In this document: positions 6,411-7,624 of the stretch, piece by piece | Numbering within the stretch: position 1 is the first letter of the stretch | Layout: each line of letters opens with the position of its first letter | DNA from: AWTP1-13 sp035253505 | Lineage (GTDB): Bacteria > Pseudomonadota > Alphaproteobacteria > Rhizobiales > Hyphomicrobiaceae | Direction: 5' to 3' | Assembly: GCA_035253505.1 (NCBI GenBank) | Contig: DATFCC010000338.1 | Coordinates: 1 to 7,624 of the forward strand | DNA length: 7,624 bases | Notes under the pieces: model-generated | What the model saw: the letters and a program-made list of their open reading frames with translations, nothing else | Database searches by the model: none | Told to the model about the DNA's origin: nothing | Position numbers and translations under genes: made by a program

Positions 6411-6417
6411 CTCCCCT
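6411..6417 (-). promoter_or_regulatory. Ribosome binding site of the hydroxy-acid dehydrogenase
   Basis: On the minus strand AGGGGAG lies five bases before ATG 6405. It fixes this start over the upstream in-frame start at 6462, whose extra 19 residues are Ala/Pro-rich and outside the family's conserved region. Confidence 0.65.
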
Positions 6418-6419
6418 GT

Positions 6420-6456
6420 CTGGCGCGGCAGGTGCGGCCGCGTGCGCCGGCGCCAG
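6420..6456 (-). repeat. Inverted repeat in the leader of the hydroxy-acid dehydrogenase
   Basis: CTGGCGC (6420-6426) and GCGCCAG (6450-6456) are perfect 7-bp arms around a 23-base GC-rich centre that includes the palindrome GCGGCCGC (6434-6441). It sits directly before the ribosome site in the 115-base gap between two leftward genes. There is no T-run, so it is more likely a leader structure, operator or chance than a terminator. Confidence 0.3.
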
Positions 6457-6504
6457 CCCCAACCCTACGGCCCGGCAGGCGCGGCCGGAAGCGTACCGCT
6501 CGAC

Positions 6505-6536
6505 GCAGGCAGGGGGGTGCTCAGCCCTGTGCCTGC
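6505..6536 (-). repeat. Hairpin spanning the DMT transporter stop codon
   Basis: GCAGGCA (6505-6511) and TGCCTGC (6530-6536) form a perfect 7-bp stem, with further G/C pairing inside (GGG 6514-6516 with CCC 6525-6527). The transporter stop (6523-6521) lies in the loop. No T-run follows on the minus strand. It may stabilise the transcript end or weaken read-through to the next gene. Confidence 0.25.
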
Positions 6537-7450
6537 CGCTCCTTGCGCACCTTGGCTTCGCGCCAGGCGACGTAGAACGAGCTTGCGAACACGATGGCGC
6601 CGCCGATCCAGGTGAGCACGTCGGGCACTTCCGCGAAGAACATCATGCCGAGGAAGGCCGCCCAGACCAGTTTCAGGAAATCGAACGGCATCAGCACGGT
6701 CATGTCCGCCAGCTTCACGGCCTCCGTCACCATGAGCTGGCCCAGCGTGCCGATCACGCCGATGAAGATCAGCCAGCCCCACAGATCCACGCTCGGCGTC
6801 TGCCAGACGAAGGCAGCGGGCAGCAGGGTCATGGGGATCAGCAGCACGGTGACGTAGGCGGTAATGGTGGCGCTCGACTCGGTGCGGCCCAGCACCTTGA
6901 TGTCGACGAGCGCCATGCTCCACAGCAGGGAAGAGACGAGAATCAAAAGCGATCCGAGATCCCAGGCCTGCAGTCCCGGCCGCAGGATCACCAGCGCGCC
7001 GAGGAAGCCCGCGAAGATGGCCGTCCAGCGCCGCCAGCGAAACACCTCACCGAGGAACAGGGCGCTGAGCAGGGCGCTGAAAAGCGGAGCCGTGAAGGAG
7101 AGCGCCGTGGCGCGCGCCAGCGGCGTCATCGACAGGCCGATGAAGAACGCCAGCATCGACGTCACATTGAGAACGGCGCGCAAGCTGTGGAGGGGAAGCT
7201 TCTTGGTATGGAACAGCCCCGGGCCATGCCTCACCAGCAGCGGCAGGATGACCACCAGGCCGAACAGATTGCGAAAGAAGGCCACCTCCACGGGCGGCAG
7301 ATGCTGGGTCGAGTGGCGGATCGCGGTGTGCATCCCTGCAAACATCAAGGTCGCCACCATCATCAGCAGGCACCCGCGGGCTGCGGGGTGGAGGCTGCGA
7401 TAGCTGTCGAGAAGGGGAAGCGGGCGGGCCGGAGCGAGATTCGATGCCAT
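6521..7450 (-). CDS. EamA/DMT-superfamily transporter
   Basis: The 309-residue inner-membrane protein has ten predicted hydrophobic helices arranged as two EamA repeats, about residues 27-156 and 167-292. The first repeat closes with LFLGEVFRWRRWTAIFAGFLGALVILRPG (as 131-159), the diagnostic EamA ending; the second closes at TWIGGAIVFASSFYVAWRE. The short basic C-terminal tail (KVRKERQ) and the N-terminal tail are presumably cytoplasmic. Drug/metabolite transporters of this type export amino acids, metabolites or other small compounds; substrate cannot be told from sequence. ATG 7450 starts 29 residues before the first helix; no clear ribosome site precedes it, and a later start is not available before Met30. 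The gene is 115 bases upstream of the hydroxy-acid dehydrogenase on the same strand, so co-transcription is possible. Confidence 0.87.
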   Translation of the reverse strand: MASNLAPARPLPLLDSYRSLHPAARGCLLMMVATLMFAGMHTAIRHSTQHLPPVEVAFFRNLFGLVVILPLLVRHGPGLFHTKKLPLHSLRAVLNVTSMLAFFIGLSMTPLARATALSFTAPLFSALLSALFLGEVFRWRRWTAIFAGFLGALVILRPGLQAWDLGSLLILVSSLLWSMALVDIKVLGRTESSATITAYVTVLLIPMTLLPAAFVWQTPSVDLWGWLIFIGVIGTLGQLMVTEAVKLADMTVLMPFDFLKLVWAAFLGMMFFAEVPDVLTWIGGAIVFASSFYVAWREAKVRKERQAQG

Positions 7451-7624
7451 GGTGGGCAGGCCTAATTGGTTTGCTGCTCTGCAACAAGACGAGGCTCGGG
7501 ATGGCAGCTATTCGACGACGGCCCGCCCTCCTCGCCACGCCCACGAACACCACAAGCCACTGAAATAAGTAATAATTTTGCTGTTTCTCAACCTGCTAAT
7601 CGCTGCCGGCGCGACATATGGCGC
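7451..7624. other. AT-richer intergenic region at the right edge, probable promoter zone
   Basis: These 174 bases hold no convincing gene. Positions 7555-7605 are much richer in A and T than the rest of the window. On the minus strand TTGAGA (7591-7586) is followed after 17 bases by TTATTT (7568-7563), a weak promoter candidate for the DMT transporter with a leader of roughly 110 bases. An ATG at 7618 on the + strand could open a gene beyond the edge, but it has no ribosome site. Confidence 0.3.

Noticed and set aside
6347..7465. A 372-codon open frame on the + strand
   Set aside because: It is antisense to the DMT transporter and the product is a His/Gln/Arg-rich low-complexity chain.

Overview
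The window is GC-rich and densely coded, and it looks like ordinary chromosome from an alphaproteobacterium. The pointers are a stand-alone NDUFS4-type complex I accessory protein (shared by alphaproteobacteria and mitochondria), two tandem phasins of the alphaproteobacterial type, and a truncated left-edge gene with an outer-membrane beta-barrel ending. Genus cannot be assigned. No tRNA, rRNA, insertion sequence, integrase, CRISPR array or phage gene was seen.

Layout, left to right. Positions 1-21 hold the last six codons of a probable beta-barrel outer-membrane protein, followed by a short hairpin. The NDUFS4-like gene (243-548, +) meets a leftward run that reads phasin 1 (2648-2268), phasin 2 (2271-1828) and an M20 PepT-like metallopeptidase (1767-571). 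The two phasin frames overlap by a TTGA junction. A 141-base divergent region separates this run from a rightward folate/biopterin-type MFS transporter (2790-4304). A 104-base leader with a strong unused Shine-Dalgarno sequence, a T7 run and a hairpin follows, then an orphan ParA-type ATPase (4409-5284, +). ParA converges on a leftward pair: an EamA/DMT transporter (7450-6521) upstream of an FMN-dependent alpha-hydroxy-acid dehydrogenase (6405-5329). The right end is a noticeably AT-richer intergenic stretch.

How the genes fit together. The phasins coat polyhydroxyalkanoate (PHA) granules, so the cell probably makes storage polyester; no PHA synthase, depolymerase or regulator lies in the window. 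The peptidase, two carriers and hydroxy-acid dehydrogenase suggest general nutrient turnover, not one pathway. The most open question is the cargo of the ParA ATPase: no ParB, McdB or other typical partner is adjacent, and phasin genes are the nearest cytoplasmic-body genes. A role in placing PHA granules is only a hypothesis. No clearly new system could be demonstrated.
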